Positions 1 through 11,742 are shown, counted from the stretch's first letter. The stretch is DNA of 64,000 bases from Cyanoderma ruficeps (GCA_008694505.1 VZDJ01000594.1:12608026-12672025), one strand, 5' to 3'. Numbers and translations: made by a program. The notes: generated by a model from the sequence alone, not told the origin.

Positions 1-3000
1 TCCCCTGTGATGCCATGAATTGGGCACAGAACAGGACATGGACTGAAGCAGTGACAGAGCAGGTTTGTGTGCTCCAGCCGTGGAGTTGCAGCCAGACTGC
101 CTGGTCCCCAGCCAGAGCACTGCAGCACCCAGGGCCAGCTCCAGAGCCGCTCTCCTTGGGATCACACACAACTTTCTCCACCCCAGCTGCTGGGCACAGT
201 GGAGGCCACTGCCATGCTGCCAGGTGTGGGGGTGAGGCACGGAGCACAACTGCCCCCACCCCCAAGTCAGTCTAGATACAGGGAAGTCCAGCTGCCTGCA
301 AACCCCCATCCCATCAGCTTCCCAGCCAGCGCTCTCCTGGCTGGCTCGGGTAATTTGGAAGGGCTCCAGCAGAGGATTTGGCAGGCTGATCTCTCACAGT
401 TCTTCCCAGTTCAGACCAATGTGGTGAACTGGTTTACCAAACACTTCATACTGTTCACTGTGCTTTTGCCCTTCTTTGAGTAATGATTGTGTTTATTGGC
501 ACAATGTCAACATTCATGAAGTGACACCCCTTGTCTTCATGTGAGAGGTTCCTGTCATGCTGGAGTGGAAGCACCTACTTGCTTTTGTGGCAGAAAAGTG
601 GGTATAGAGCGCAACGTGGTGATTTTACAAGCAGCAGTGTTGAGTATATGAAGCCACATGGTTGAGTCCCATCTCTGCCATACCAGAGTGGGTTTTCCAG
701 TGAATTCCCAGCAGTGGGGGATCTTCAAGGTGTCCAAAGAAAGACTCTACTTGCCTGGGAGGATGCAGGCATTATCTCAGTGGCATGTGGATCATGCTGA
801 GCTTGCTATCAAACCTCTCCAGGAGCTTATCACTGGTGTTGATTTTTTTGATGCAAATAGTTTGTGTAGAGAGGCTGACATTTTCCCACAGACCATGACT
901 TAAAACTTTGTGGGAGCTCATGTGCAGGCTGCTGGTGGTGTGGGTATACAGGAATCCTGGCTGGCTTACATGCAGCTACCTGCCCTGACCTGTCCCGTGA
1001 AATTAAGAGATGCAAAAGCTATTTCCTAGGAGATCTTTTGTGTTTATGCTCTGCTGGGTCAGGCTGGCCCACAAAAGCCATTGGGCTGAGGTTGTTTCCG
1101 TATTGGCTCAGTGGCTGGAGGAGTTTGAAAGCTGGACATCTTTTTATAACACCAGCTGTGCCCTCACCTCCTCTCCATGGGGTAGGGTAGTCCTGCTTGG
1201 ACAGAAGGATGGCAGTATCCTCCTGACAACCTCTTCCAGGCATATTGATGCAGCACTAGAAAGCAGTGGTAATGTTCTTCATGGAGACAGATGCACAAAT
1301 CACAAGAACCTGAGCTGGAAAAATCTTATTTATTGAGACATTGGGCAATTCAAAGAAACACATGTGGCAAGAGGTTTGTGGGGTTTTTTTTGGTGGTGGT
1401 GGTTTTGTTGTTGTTGTTGTTGTTTGTTTTGGTTTGGTTTTTTAGCTTGCCCTCCATCATTTTCTGTATCCATTGCAGTTTCTAGCTCTGTGTTCAGATT
1501 TTTCCTGCCCAGTCTCCTTGCATTCCCAGTGCCTGCAGCCCTGCAGAAACGCAGCACTGGACTGTAAAGAGCTGACTTTACCCAGGAGCTCCTGGCATCC
1601 GGCAGAGGGCAAGCGAGCTAAGACAGCGATCCTGTCCCTGCAATCCCCCCTGCAATGATCACTGCACAGGGAAGATATTTTGGGATTGTTCTGGGCTCTC
1701 AGCAGACAAAATCAGATTATCCAACCCCTTTTTTTCCCTCTTCACCTGCCTGAATCTTTCAATTTCTCCTGGCCAGTAACACCATATTCTTTTTTCCACA
1801 TTCATGTCCTGTTTGATACTGGCATAATCTTCTATTCAAAACTTCTAGCTATTTTTCAGTCTGACTAGATACAGGAAGTATTTTTTAATGTTTTTTGTTT
1901 CCTGTGTTTATTTCCTGCAGTTTTGGAAGACATCTTCCTCTTTTTTGGGTCCGTTTTGGATCACAGGCCCTGGGGTCTTGACAGCTGATTCCCCAGAGAA
2001 GCTGTTGTTTCCCCAGCCTGCTAAAAGCAAGGAGCAATTCCATCTAACGTATGCACAAACATTACTCAAATGGCTCCTGCTGCTCCTTTACAGCTATAGT
2101 ACATCCAGACATTCACATTGTTACCTGTTACTGTTCCAGCTGGCAGCTTCACAGTCCCATGTGCTGAAGGACAGAATCTTTCTCATCAAGTCCCCTCCTT
2201 TCTAGGAATGTGCACTGTTCACCCTTACACCTGGCTGAGAATAACATTTAAGATTTAATCAGCGAAGCAAAAAATAAACAAAGCAAGTTTGAAGAGAAGC
2301 AGATATTCCTGTCATTTATTTTGGGATGCTCTCTCTTTTTTCTCAGCACAAGTTAGTGTGTGTGCATCATCAAAGGGAATTAAAATATGGTTCAACTCTC
2401 AAAAGACACTGCGGGAAACCAACACCAGTTGCTGCACTTTTGCTTCCTGTAAAAGGTCAGCACTGGGCTGTATTTGCTGGGAGAGTTAAAAATGCTGAAG
2501 GAAACCATATACTCATTTCTCTTTGAAAGCTTGTAGTGCACAGGCTCCTTGCTCTCTTAGGTTCTCCTGGGAAATCCCAGTAACGAAGGTAAGTAGGGTT
2601 TACTCCAGCCCACAGCTGTTCTGTAGGTAAAAGAGTGAGCAAGTGGTTTATTGCCTTAGACAAGGGTGTATTTGCTCCTGACTGCTCCCTGTTCCACCCT
2701 GCAGCCACACCAGCAGCGTCCACTGGCACAGAGTGACAGGAGGGAGAGCTGGATGCTGTGAAGCATGGATCCAGCATGGACCCAGAAAATGGATCAGGTT
2801 CTGATTGGGTGGATATCCCAAGAGCCAAGGTATTGCATAAGGCTTGGGGGGAGGTAGATTTGGACCCTCTGTTTTAGAGCTTGTGGGTGAGGGAGGAGAA
2901 CCTGTGCTTGCAGAAGGCTCATTAGAAAACAGCTCTCTCTGGTGGGGTGGGTTTCATCTGGAATCTGTGAGAGACAATAAACAGGATGTCCCACAATGAC

Positions 3001-3447
3001 ATTTTTATAGAGCTGCTTTGCAGAGTGGGGCTGTGCTTAAAATCCAAATTTAGTTTATTTGAGTGGGAGCGTCCTCAGCTTTAATGTCTGCTTGCTTTCA
3101 AAGCAACATGATAGAGCTTGGCTCATGCAGCTCTGATGTCCAGGCAAACCCATGATCTGGATCCCTTCTGCTATCTTTCTAAAAGGCCCCTGCCCTTCCC
3201 TTGAGCTACACTGGTGCTCATGTGTTGAGATTTTAGCTGCAATGATTTTGTGAAGGGTTAATTAGCAAGCTGTGCTCTGCAGCAGAGATGACTTCATTTT
3301 AAGGTTTAAGCATCTTTGTACATCAGGCCAGTAAAATATTCTTGGAAATAGACACAGAGCTATAAACCTAAAATCATGCTCTACTGCCGAGTGAGATACA
3401 AGAATCTTTAATAAAAGGTCTGGTTAATTACTAGCATGTGATGGCAA
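1..3447. other. 5' intergenic flank, no gene recognised
   Basis: All open frames here are short, begin and end at random, and resemble no protein family I know. I see no splice-linked exon pair. A T/G-rich simple repeat lies at 1381-1443. The stretch 3230-3447 is AT-richer and unique. In mammals the gene upstream of IGFBP2 is RPL37A, but I find no part of its short zinc-finger ribosomal protein in any frame. Confidence 0.6.
1381..1443. repeat. T/G-rich simple repeat with (TTG)n core
   Basis: A run of T is followed by repeated GGT and then about six TTG units, ending in T-rich sequence. It is low-complexity DNA. The poly-Gly/Trp/Cys and poly-Gln frames that it creates on the two strands are artefacts. 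Confidence 0.85.
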
Positions 3448-3750
3448 GTGATGAAGAGAGGCTGTGGGCTGTGTTTGTTCAACGTGGAGAAGAGAGGGCA
3501 AGAGCCAATTGCTGTATTTGACTCTCCAAAGGGAGGGCTCAGAGAGGATGGAGCAGGTCTCTGCTCAGAAAGACACCACAAAGGGACAAGAAACAACAGG
3601 GGAAAGTTGCTGTGAGGGAAGTTCCGTCTCAATAAAAAGAAAATAATTTCAGAGGGAGAGTGGTTTACTCCAGAGTGGCTGTGGATCTCCATCCGTGGAG
3701 ATACTCAAAACTGGATCAGAACAGACACTGAGCAACCTTTTCCAGCTCTG
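3448..3750 (+). mobile_element. CR1 LINE fragment, 3' part, sense orientation
   Basis: This stretch follows the well-known bird CR1 3' region in order. First comes a block reading like 'gagaggctg..gggctg..gttcaac.tggagaagagag'. Next is 'agaggatggagcaggtct.tgctcag', then 'gggacaagaaacaa..ggg'. It finishes with 'ggctgtgga.ctccatcc.tggagatactcaaaac'. These are the last ORF2 codons and the adjoining 3' region of CR1. The copy is diverged and 5' truncated, as most CR1 insertions are, and fades out around 3750 without a clear terminal octamer repeat. It carries no intact reverse transcriptase. Recognition is from memory of the family consensus, so the ends are approximate. Confidence 0.85.
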
Positions 3751-6339
3751 AAGGGGAACTCTCCAAGTCTCTAGCTGAATGCTCTGCTCTGCACACCCAC
3801 TTTAGGTGGGGGATTCCTGGAAGTATTGGTTTGTGGGGTTACTAGGGAACCTTTTCCTGGGATGGAAGGAATATACAGCCTTAGACAGTGGTGGCCCAAC
3901 CTTCTTACTTTAATCATGCCTTTTCTTTGGCAGGGTGTCCACATCAGCAAGAAAGTGAAGAGTTTGTTAGTCCAGCTCCTCCTCTGTCACAGCCAGGGTC
4001 CAGAGAAGCAAGCCAGAAAACAGCAGTGATGCTTGGAGAGAATGCTGCAGAAGGGGTTTTGCTTGTGGGCTGCACATCAGTGCTTGTGTTCATAGGCTGA
4101 AGTGAAGAAATGGAAAGACTCACTGCTGTAGGAGTGTCTCAGGCTGCCTGGCTGTCTCAGCAGGGCTGGACCAGTGCAGGAGGTCTAACTGCGCTACCCT
4201 GGGATGATATCATCCAGACCATCCCCTCCCACACCTGTCTTGACAGGTAGTGTGCTTTAAAACATATGATTAAATACTGTGAGTTGAGGCCCCGTGTTTT
4301 TGGACATTTTTATACAGGGCTGGTTCCTCAGTCTTTCTCCTACGCTGCTGTTGAAGAGGGAAAGGGGTTCTGTCTGGAGAAAGAAGAACAGAGTTGGTAT
4401 TGCCCCAAGGTCCCCTACAAGTGGTCTCTGCTACTGAGCAGGGTCAAAGGTGGGATAGAGCTTATCTAGGTCCTGGGGAGCTGTAGGATGAGGACCTGTT
4501 CCTGGCAAGATGCTCTGTCCCCTTGGCTCTTGGCTCCATCTTCCTCTGCCTTGGCCACATGTCCAGAAATGAGTCAGACCAGGAGAGGTGTAGACCCAGG
4601 GCCAGAAAAATGGGACTGGAGAAATTCTTGTTTAAGAAGTTGGTAGGGGGTTAAAGGCACTGCAGTCCTGTGTGCTCCCTAGTCCTGGGGTAGCTCCTGT
4701 TCTTTAACAGCCAAGGGACTTTTAATGCTTGGGTTTCCTTTGTGCTAGACATAAATGTCAGTGTACCTTCAAACACTTCTCTTGCCCTAGGAGAGTCCTG
4801 TGCTCTGAATCAGGATCTGAATGGCCTGTCCAGCCCCGGCCAAAACACGACTGTTCCCTGTGTTTCTTCCAGTACTTGTTTTATTTGTCCCATGAGATGA
4901 ATAGTTACTTCCCCGAGGAGGCTTTGACATAGGCAGCTAGAGACCAGCAGCTGGAGTCCTTTCTTAATACGTAGTCACACTACACTTTCCTTTCCTTCAT
5001 CCTGTTCCATCCAAGCACTTTCTGTGGACTCATGTAAGCAATCCCTGCTCTCCCTGGGGCTGCAGCCCCTTTCCACTCCATTCCTGCATGCAATGTTGTT
5101 ACTCAAAGCAGTATCCCAGCATGGTGCCTAGAAAAGAGCTGTTTTCTCTCCTGAGTAGGTTCTCCAAAGCTGTTATTACTTTTCCAACAGCAAATACAAA
5201 GCAAGTGGAAATGTTGGCTGATGCTGTTAACAAAATGCTTAAGCATCTATGTGTGCTTTGAAATGTTTCCATCCCACTGCCCTGCTCAAGGGGTACCAGG
5301 TGCCGAGGGAAACCTGTCAATGCAAATGTCAAAATGATCTTCAGGTTCTCATATTTGTCAGGGGGATACTGTCCATTTGCTATTCCAGGAAGCTGGACCC
5401 TATAGCATCTGGACTCACTGAAACAAAGGGATTTTTAATCTAACTTTTATCTTGGGATCTAAATCCCCATGGAAACCATGGATCATATCGGAAGACTCAG
5501 TAGGTGTCTGGACTGGTGGTGGCTCTTACGCCCAGGCACATGAATTTTTGGGACCATTCCTGCAACTGAAGGGAAATCATGGTTGAGTGGTCTGGAGAGA
5601 GAAGGTCTCTGAGGCCAAAAGAACAGGTCCTTGGGTAAGAAGCTGTTAGTCACCAAATATAAACAGTACTAGTCCCCATTCCCTTTAAGTTACAGCTGGA
5701 ATTTTGTGTTGTCTGTAAAGCCACTGAGAATTTAGGATCTTTGTAAACAAGTCACCTTCTGTTGATATCCTGAGAACTACCACTGGGAAACTGTAATAAA
5801 GAAGCTGTGTACAGCACTAGGTCCTTTAGCCACCCAAAGCCCACTTCAAACAGATTTGTTTAAAGTAGGAATATCTCTGCAAAGATGCACTGCAACCTTG
5901 GCTCTTCCTTCCCTTCCCTCAGCTACATCTCCTTGCCAGGTCCTTTTCCAAGAGCAATTAGCCCTGGTACCTGCAGAAAACAAGGACATTCTCCACATAA
6001 ATCCTCTCAGCTTTTGTTTTATCATCCCCATAAGCCAAGCCACTATGCCTGAAATGCCTAGGTCAATACTGCACCTTTTTTCCTTACCTCCTCCTGGTCA
6101 GCTGCTTGGTTTCGAACTGCTTTAAACACTTGCAACTAATGAAAGCATCTTTGAGGGAAGCTTAGGGATGAGTGAAGAGTGACTGCTGGGGTGTCTAAGC
6201 GCACAAGCCTCTGCTCTGTATGGCAACTGCAGACCAGACAAACCTGTGACACCCTGCCCCTGTGCCCAGCACCCCTGCTGGAGAGGAGTGGTGCCTGGGA
6301 GGTGGGTAAGAACCGAGCACTTGGCCCCTTAGCATGAGA
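3751..6339. other. Intergenic, nothing recognised
   Basis: Unique-looking DNA of ordinary composition. No open frame here has a signal peptide, domain or conserved motif that I can identify, and no promoter-like CpG cluster is visible. Confidence 0.55.
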
Positions 6340-6550
6340 ATCACCATTGCCTTCCAGCTAATGGGTGGTTTTAGCTCTGCTAATCTCTAATCAGTGCTGG
6401 AGAAACCTAAACAAACTAGCCTGGACCATTCCAAAGCATTCATAATTACTGGATCAGGCTCAAAGATAATGCATTTAGGGCTGCACTAAAAACATTTCAG
6501 ATAGGGTGAATGTAAATAAAGTGGCCTATAATTGACCCTTCTGCTGACAT
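6340..6550. promoter_or_regulatory. Candidate conserved non-coding element with paired TAATC motifs
   Basis: About 200 bases are AT-rich, non-repetitive and free of long open frames. They are dense in homeodomain-type TAAT cores. Two TAATC-type (OTX/PITX-like) motifs sit in tandem at 6381-6392, and an ATAATGCAT-like core lies further along. It resembles a distal enhancer about 5 kb upstream of IGFBP2. Only composition and motif density support this; conservation cannot be tested here. Confidence 0.3.
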
Positions 6551-7799
6551 CTGAACTCCGGCTGTGCTGATGCACCTGGGGAAAACAATGTGAGGATGGA
6601 GAGGGGTGCCTGGGGCATCAGGCAGGTCCAGACCTACCTCTGAGCGTGACCTGTGGAGCAGCAGAGGTAAGGGTGTGGATCAGAGCCGCAGGAGCTTGTG
6701 GGGTACCTGAGCCCCTTGCACGGGAGCCAAGCAGGCTCCAGAGAACAAGTGCTGATGGAAGTGTGAAACATGCTGATGAGTTTTGGGGGGATGAAGTACA
6801 AGAGACTGATATGCAACCACAGGTGTAAGTCTGGCAGTGCAGGTAAGGTATGCAGTGAACCTCTGGCCTCCTAACCCTGATAAGGACAAGACATGATGCT
6901 GGGAACTCATTTCTGGGCCATCCGTTTATTTCCTTGAAAGCTTGCTGTTTACAGTGTGATTGCCTTGGGGAGCAGCTGTGGGCAGGATGGAACAAGATGG
7001 TCCTATCAGTGCCTCCCTTCTCCCTGCAGGGCTCTGCTGAGCTCACTCCCACCACCCCAATTCAATGAGCAAAGCTACTGAACTGGGCTGCCTGAAGGCA
7101 GGTTAAGCTTCATGGGTCGAGGCAGCATGGGGCTGGAGCATTGGGACCTACAGTTCTGGGGAGTGAGGAGGGAGGGACAGAGAGACAATTCCCTGGATGG
7201 ATCCAATAGCCTGGATTTTAAGGTTTAGTGTTCCTTTTGAGGGAGAGTAAAGATCCCCTCTGCAGGGGCAGAGCAGAGCTCCTTCTGCCCCTGCTACCAA
7301 CTCTGGCCTTGGTCATGTTCCTCTGGCACCCCTGGGAAGGGATGGGGATGAAGGAGGGAAGATCCCCTGTCATCCCACTCTGATGTGCTTCACTGTGAGC
7401 CAAAGGCAATTCCTACCTCCCAGTACCTTTTACTCATGGCCGAACTTTGCTGAATCTCCAGGGAGAAAGCAAAATTCTTTTATGGCTTTGCCCTTTGTCG
7501 AGGATGGTTTAGGAAAAATAAACTCACAAACAGAAAGTGGAGGCCCAAATATATCAGTTCCAACCTTCCTCCTCACAGCCTGCCCTTCATCTTCACCTGC
7601 CCCTCACCATTTCTTGGACTCCAGCACCCACCATAAAGCACTGTGTCAATCTACTGAAAAGGAAGACTTTAAAAATTATTAAAACACTGTTTTAATCTCC
7701 TTGATTTTTTTTTTCCTTCCCCCTCTCCCCTGTGCTCTATTACCCATGAAGACAAAATGAGGGAAAGAAAAAGGCAGAAGGGCACTTTGTTTCCTCCCC
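6551..7799. other. Intergenic, nothing recognised
   Basis: The open frames on both strands around 6618-7055 are chance overlaps with no recognisable domain. A T-rich tract lies near 7705-7720. Confidence 0.5.
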
Positions 7800-8230
7800 C
7801 CACACACTCGGAGCTGTAAAATACTTCTTAATCATTGGGAGCAAGAGGATCTCCGTGCTGGGCCTCCACTTTTTGTTTGTGAGTTTATTTTTCCTAATTC
7901 ATCCTTGACAAAGGACAGAGCCATAAAAGAATCAACCAGCACGTCTGTGGGAAAAAACTGCCCTGAAAAGGGTCGGAGGAATACTGTAGCATTTCCAAAC
8001 AATTCCAAGGGCTAAAGCCTGTGTGAGATGCAGCTTCAGCTATAACTTGCCTTTCTAGGAACAAGCGTACATCTGTTTGGCAATGCCATATTTTGTAGGG
8101 TAAAATAAACCCTTGAGAACAAACAGGCCAGCTTATCCAGAGGGGTAAATGCCTGGGAACAGAGCTCACTTGTTAATCCTAAAACTGTCAGCAAAGACCC
8201 ACTGGAGAAATTATAGCTGGCCACGGGCAC
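7800..8230. promoter_or_regulatory. Candidate conserved non-coding element
   Basis: A unique, moderately AT-rich stretch with many short textbook-like factor cores (AATCATT, TTTATTTTTCC, CATTTCC, GCCATATTTTG) and no coding potential. Its texture differs from the flanking C/T-rich DNA. It may be an enhancer about 3.3 kb upstream of IGFBP2. This is inference from texture only. Confidence 0.27.
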
Positions 8231-8639
8231 TCAAGCTGTTTCCCTCTGCCTCCCTGCCTCCCCCCATCCCCACAACAGCTGTAAAATCTTCTTTATTGTT
8301 CTGCTGGAGTTGGAGAGCAGCGCAGAGAGGTCTCCCAGCCTGGGGCTGCAGCAGCAGGGGCAGGGGGAACATCTGATCCATTGTATCTGCACCGGTGTTA
8401 TTGCTTCAGTGGCAGACAAAGAAAATGACGGCGATAAAAGAGGGAGAACAGCCCCAGCACCTACTAAAGAGGCATATGAACAGGAAATCCTGGCTCGTTC
8501 CCACATCTGAGCTGCTTACGATTTCTTTCCCTACAGGATCATTATGTTTAATGTCCTTCTGCAATTCAGGCAGCTGAGCCAGCGGAGCCCCTTCCCTCCC
8601 CCTCCTCTCTACCTTCCCTTCTCTCATCAGATTTCGAGC

Positions 8640-9130
8640 TCTCCCAATGGAAAAATGATTTGTGCACAGGCAGCCTACACAACGGTGCTTAGGAGGAATT
8701 TGCCCCTGCCAGGAGGTATTAATGGCACCCCAGTAAATGCCCCCAGCAAAATGGGCCGCTGCAAGCATCAAGTGCGTGTTGAAAAATCGTGTTTAAATCG
8801 TCCCTTGGGCAATGACCTATTGGCCACCTGAAAAACGCAGGATTGGTTTGCTGTATAATTAAGTTCAGGCCATCTCTTGTGCTTACACATGCAGAAACCC
8901 AGATGTCAGCTTGGTGTGAGTCAAAGTTCTGGGCTCTTTTAAAGCACCAGAAGACAGGCTGTGAGGGCATAAGATTTGCCACTGGAAGAAAACCTACTTC
9001 GAATACTTGGAATATTTAACTGACTGCAACAGATAATTAGCCAAACCCTCTTACGCCTCCAAATATAGATTCATTAGTCATATGAAAATATCTCATTGGA
9101 ACCAAATGTGAGTCATTAGTGAAGTCAACA
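8640..9130. promoter_or_regulatory. Candidate conserved non-coding element
   Basis: Unique sequence with a TGACCT nuclear-receptor half-site next to an inverted CCAAT (ATTGG) around 8813-8822. Many homeodomain-like cores (TAATTA, ATTAGTCAT) follow at 8860-9120. There is no gene-like open frame. It is plausibly a distal element of the IGFBP2 flank. Support is compositional only. Confidence 0.3.
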
Positions 9131-10989
9131 GCGGATCATAAAAAAGGTACCAAGAGCCTCATTCCTGCTATCCCTGAGAAGTTGTAAGTGTGCAGTGAAA
9201 ATAATTTGCTCCATTTTCTATTGAACATCTGCTGGGAAATCTGTTTAAAAGGGAGGCTTTTGAAGGGTTGCTGGTATGCACGGCTGTGCATCCCATTTTC
9301 CCACTTTGAGATTTGTGGGAGTAACAATTGCAAATCCTGTGCTGGGCTTTTTTAATGCATTTATTTCCCTTTTTGTCTTCTAGAAGACACTTTGTCAAGT
9401 CACCCAGGCTAAAATTTGGGCTCTGTAATATAAAAAGACATTTTGTAACATGAAGTAGAATAAAAATCTCTCCATTATTTGCTTGTAAATTTCAGGGGGA
9501 CATGTTTATTGGCTTGGAATTTCAGAGTCCCCTGCACTCAGTGCAAGGAGTGCTGCTGCCACAAGAACCCCCCAAAACAACCGGATACTTTCCAAAGTGA
9601 AATAGGGCTGGTTAAAATCAGTGTCCAGCTTAAGCAAGGTGTAAACAAGCAATGGTGTGTTTTAAAAACTAAAGCAAGTGGGTAGTTACTCTATGGCGAG
9701 GTATCTGCAGCATGATGGGCAGACAGAGAAAGGGACCATGCTTGATTAAACTCTTGTAAAACCTGAATTGTTGTTTGGGAAGACCCAGGGACTGGGATGG
9801 GACTGCATACTCAGTCCCAGGACGTATCACAGATTTCACAGAGCATGCTGAACACTGCAGTCCATCAACCCAACCCTGCAGTCATCAATCTCACAAACAA
9901 ACATGTTGTTGTATAACTCCAGAGCCGTGACTAATCCTGTGCCAAAAGTTGTGTCGCGCAAGTTGTCAACAGCAGCATTCTGCATTTTTCTTAATTTGAA
10001 AAAAACTAAAACCAGAACAACAAAAAAATACACCAGCAAATTTTAAATGCTCCAAAACTGTCCTTCTTCTTGTGGCTGAGGGAACTCAGGCTGCCTCAGT
10101 GTCTGATTTTAACCACGCACCCCACAAAGATATTAACTGAGTTTTCCAGCTTCATTAGCTCAGTTGCATTCCCTTGACTTTGTCATTACTATTTTTTTAT
10201 TATGGGAAAAAAAAAGTCACCTCTGTGTAATACCGCTTGTAGTTAAAATCCTCTGTGTAGCCTGTGACAGTCGGGCAGCAGAAAAAGGAGTGTGATAGGG
10301 TTTGAAACAGGCATTTCATACCAAAACCCCAAAGCCCACAGACCTCTGTCTCACTGTCTCTGGTTGTATCCCACTTTTGGTCACCCTCGTGAGGCACTGC
10401 CACAAGGGTGGTCCTGAGTCACCTGCAGGCAGCTTTGATCAGGGGCAAAATATCCTGTGGGCAGCCAGGCTGGAGATATAGAGCATCCCTATGGGCATGG
10501 AGTCTCCAACAGGTCTCACCCAGCTGCAGGGTCCTGTTCCCATGGAGGCATGGTGGGTCCCAGAACCATCTGGTGAACTACTGGTGTTGGGACTGTCCCT
10601 GAGTCCAGGTGTTGGTCCCCATGCCCATGGTGGCACCTGGACTGAAATGTGGCTGCTTGGCTGCTGGCACTTTTTTGGCAGCAGGGTGAAAGTGGGCCCT
10701 TGCTTAGCCCCCCAGCTCCCCTCGTTTTTGGGGGTGTGGAGATGCCCCAGTTCCCCCTCTCCCAGCAGTGGGTAATTGCTGTGAGGCAGGACCCCAGCCC
10801 TCTGGTGGAGTGGAGTCTCCATCCCTCCCTGTTCAAGGTGTCTCTGTGAGGCGGGTCTTGACTCCCTTTGTCTTTGTCCCCACCGCATTCGGCGGCGCAG
10901 ACCCCCATCCCCAGAAGGACACCTTGTCTCCCACTGCAGTAGGCCCTCACCCCGTGTTGGTCCGACTCCACGGCTCCTCTTTGGGTCAC
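9131..10989. other. Proximal 5' flank of IGFBP2, no gene recognised
   Basis: Composition changes from AT-rich (to about 10,200) to GC-rich approaching the CpG island. Frames of up to 202 codons on the minus strand at 10439-11047 are low-complexity, have no domain I know, and reflect few stop codons in GC-rich DNA. Confidence 0.55.
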
Positions 10990-11072
10990 CCCCAATCCCG
11001 TGTGCGGCTGGCCCCAGCCCACTCTGGGTCTGCTCCGAGCTCCCCACCGGGAGGGACAGCCCCGACCCCCGC

Positions 11073-11100
11073 GGGGGACCGGGGGCGGGCGCGGGGGCGG
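11073..11100 (+). promoter_or_regulatory. GC boxes (Sp1/KLF type) and potential G-quadruplex
   Basis: Two GC boxes lie side by side, GGGGGCGGGC at 11081-11090 and GGGGGCGG at 11093-11100. Four G-runs of at least three (11073-11077, 11081-11085, 11087-11089, 11093-11097) with loops of 3, 1 and 3 bases satisfy the usual G-quadruplex pattern. They lie about 245-270 bases upstream of the start codon, a plausible core-promoter position for a TATA-less gene. Confidence 0.6.
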
Positions 11101-11169
11101 CTCTAGGACCCAGCAGCGGCGCGGCGCGCCCGGCCCCGCTCAGCTCCGCTCAGCCCGACTCCGCGCCGA

Positions 11170-11239
11170 GCCGTGCCGTGCCACGCCGTGCCACTCCGGG
11201 CCGGGCCGTGCCGTGCCACTCCGGGCCGTGCCGTGCCAC
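11170..11239 (+). repeat. GC-rich short tandem repeat in the probable 5' UTR
   Basis: The 15-mer GCCGTGCCGTGCCAC occurs at 11170, 11205 and 11225, the last two exactly 20 bases apart, with partial copies between. It is followed by a CTCCT-type pyrimidine tract (11254-11272). The repeat contains no ATG, so it adds no upstream start codon. It could form stable structure in the leader. Confidence 0.8.
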
Positions 11240-11342
11240 GCCGTCTGGTTCCGCTCCTCTCCTCTCCTCTCCGCCCCGCGCCGCCCCGCCGGGGGCCGAG
11301 CGGCGCGTCCACCTGCCGGCCCCGCCGCCCGTCAGTCCCGCC

Positions 11343-11742
11343 ATGGCGCTCGGCGGGGTCGGGCGCGGCGCGGCGCGGGCCGCCTGGCCGCGGCTGCTGG
11401 TGGCGGCGGCGGCGGCGGCGCTGGCGCTGGCGGGGCCGGCGCTGCCCGAGGTGCTGTTCCGCTGCCCGCCCTGCACGGCGGAGCGCCTGGCCGCCTGCCC
11501 CCCGGCCGCCCGGCCGCCCTGCCCCGAGCTGGTGCGGGAACCGGGCTGCGGCTGCTGCCCGGTGTGCGCCCGCCTGGAGGCCGAGGCGTGCGGTGTCTAC
11601 ACGCCGCGCTGCGCCGCCGGCTTGCGCTGCTACCCCGACCCCGGCGCCGAGCTGCCCCTGCAAGCCCTGGTGCAGGGACAGGGCACCTGCGCCCGCCGCC
11701 GCGACACGGCCGAGTACGGCGCCAGCGCCGAACGCCCCGCAG
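11343..11742 (+). CDS. IGFBP2: IGFBP2 exon 1: signal peptide and IGF-binding N-domain
   Basis: This exon encodes residues 1-133 plus the first base of codon 134 of insulin-like growth factor binding protein 2, a secreted protein that binds IGF-I and IGF-II and limits or presents them to the IGF-1 receptor. The start ATG sits in a strong Kozak context (CCCGCCATGG), with no ATG in the 240 bases upstream. Residues 1-35 form an Ala/Leu-rich signal peptide with six consecutive GCG-coded alanines (21-26). Cleavage is expected before EVLFRCPPC (from residue 36), as in the human protein. Twelve cysteines follow (41, 44, 52, 60, 69, 71, 72, 75, 83, 90, 96, 116), including the family signature GCGCCPVC at 68-75 and the IGFBP2-like block ACGVYTPRC. 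Compared with human, the Ala/Pro insertion between the third and fourth cysteines is much shorter. The exon is extremely GC-rich, unlike exon 2. It ends in phase 1 at a canonical GT donor. Identification is firm. Confidence 0.97.

Noticed and set aside
1330..1567. Poly-Gln / poly-Trp-Cys frames
   Set aside because: Produced by the (TTG)n and (GGT)n simple repeat, not by a gene.
1..10990. Possible RPL37A exon, the gene expected upstream of IGFBP2
   Set aside because: None of its characteristic residues (CX2C zinc-finger context, TVAGGAW-type block) appears in any frame. It must lie outside the window if synteny holds.
10439..11047. 202-codon minus-strand frame just upstream, possible divergent gene from a bidirectional promoter
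   Set aside because: Low-complexity Gly/Arg/Pro-rich sequence with no domain or splice context; expected by chance in GC-rich DNA.
11178..11342. In-frame open stretch upstream of the IGFBP2 ATG that could extend the N terminus from a non-ATG codon
   Set aside because: There is no ATG in it, and it encodes the GC repeat. The ATG at 11343 has a strong Kozak context and is followed at once by a signal peptide, which an extension would bury.
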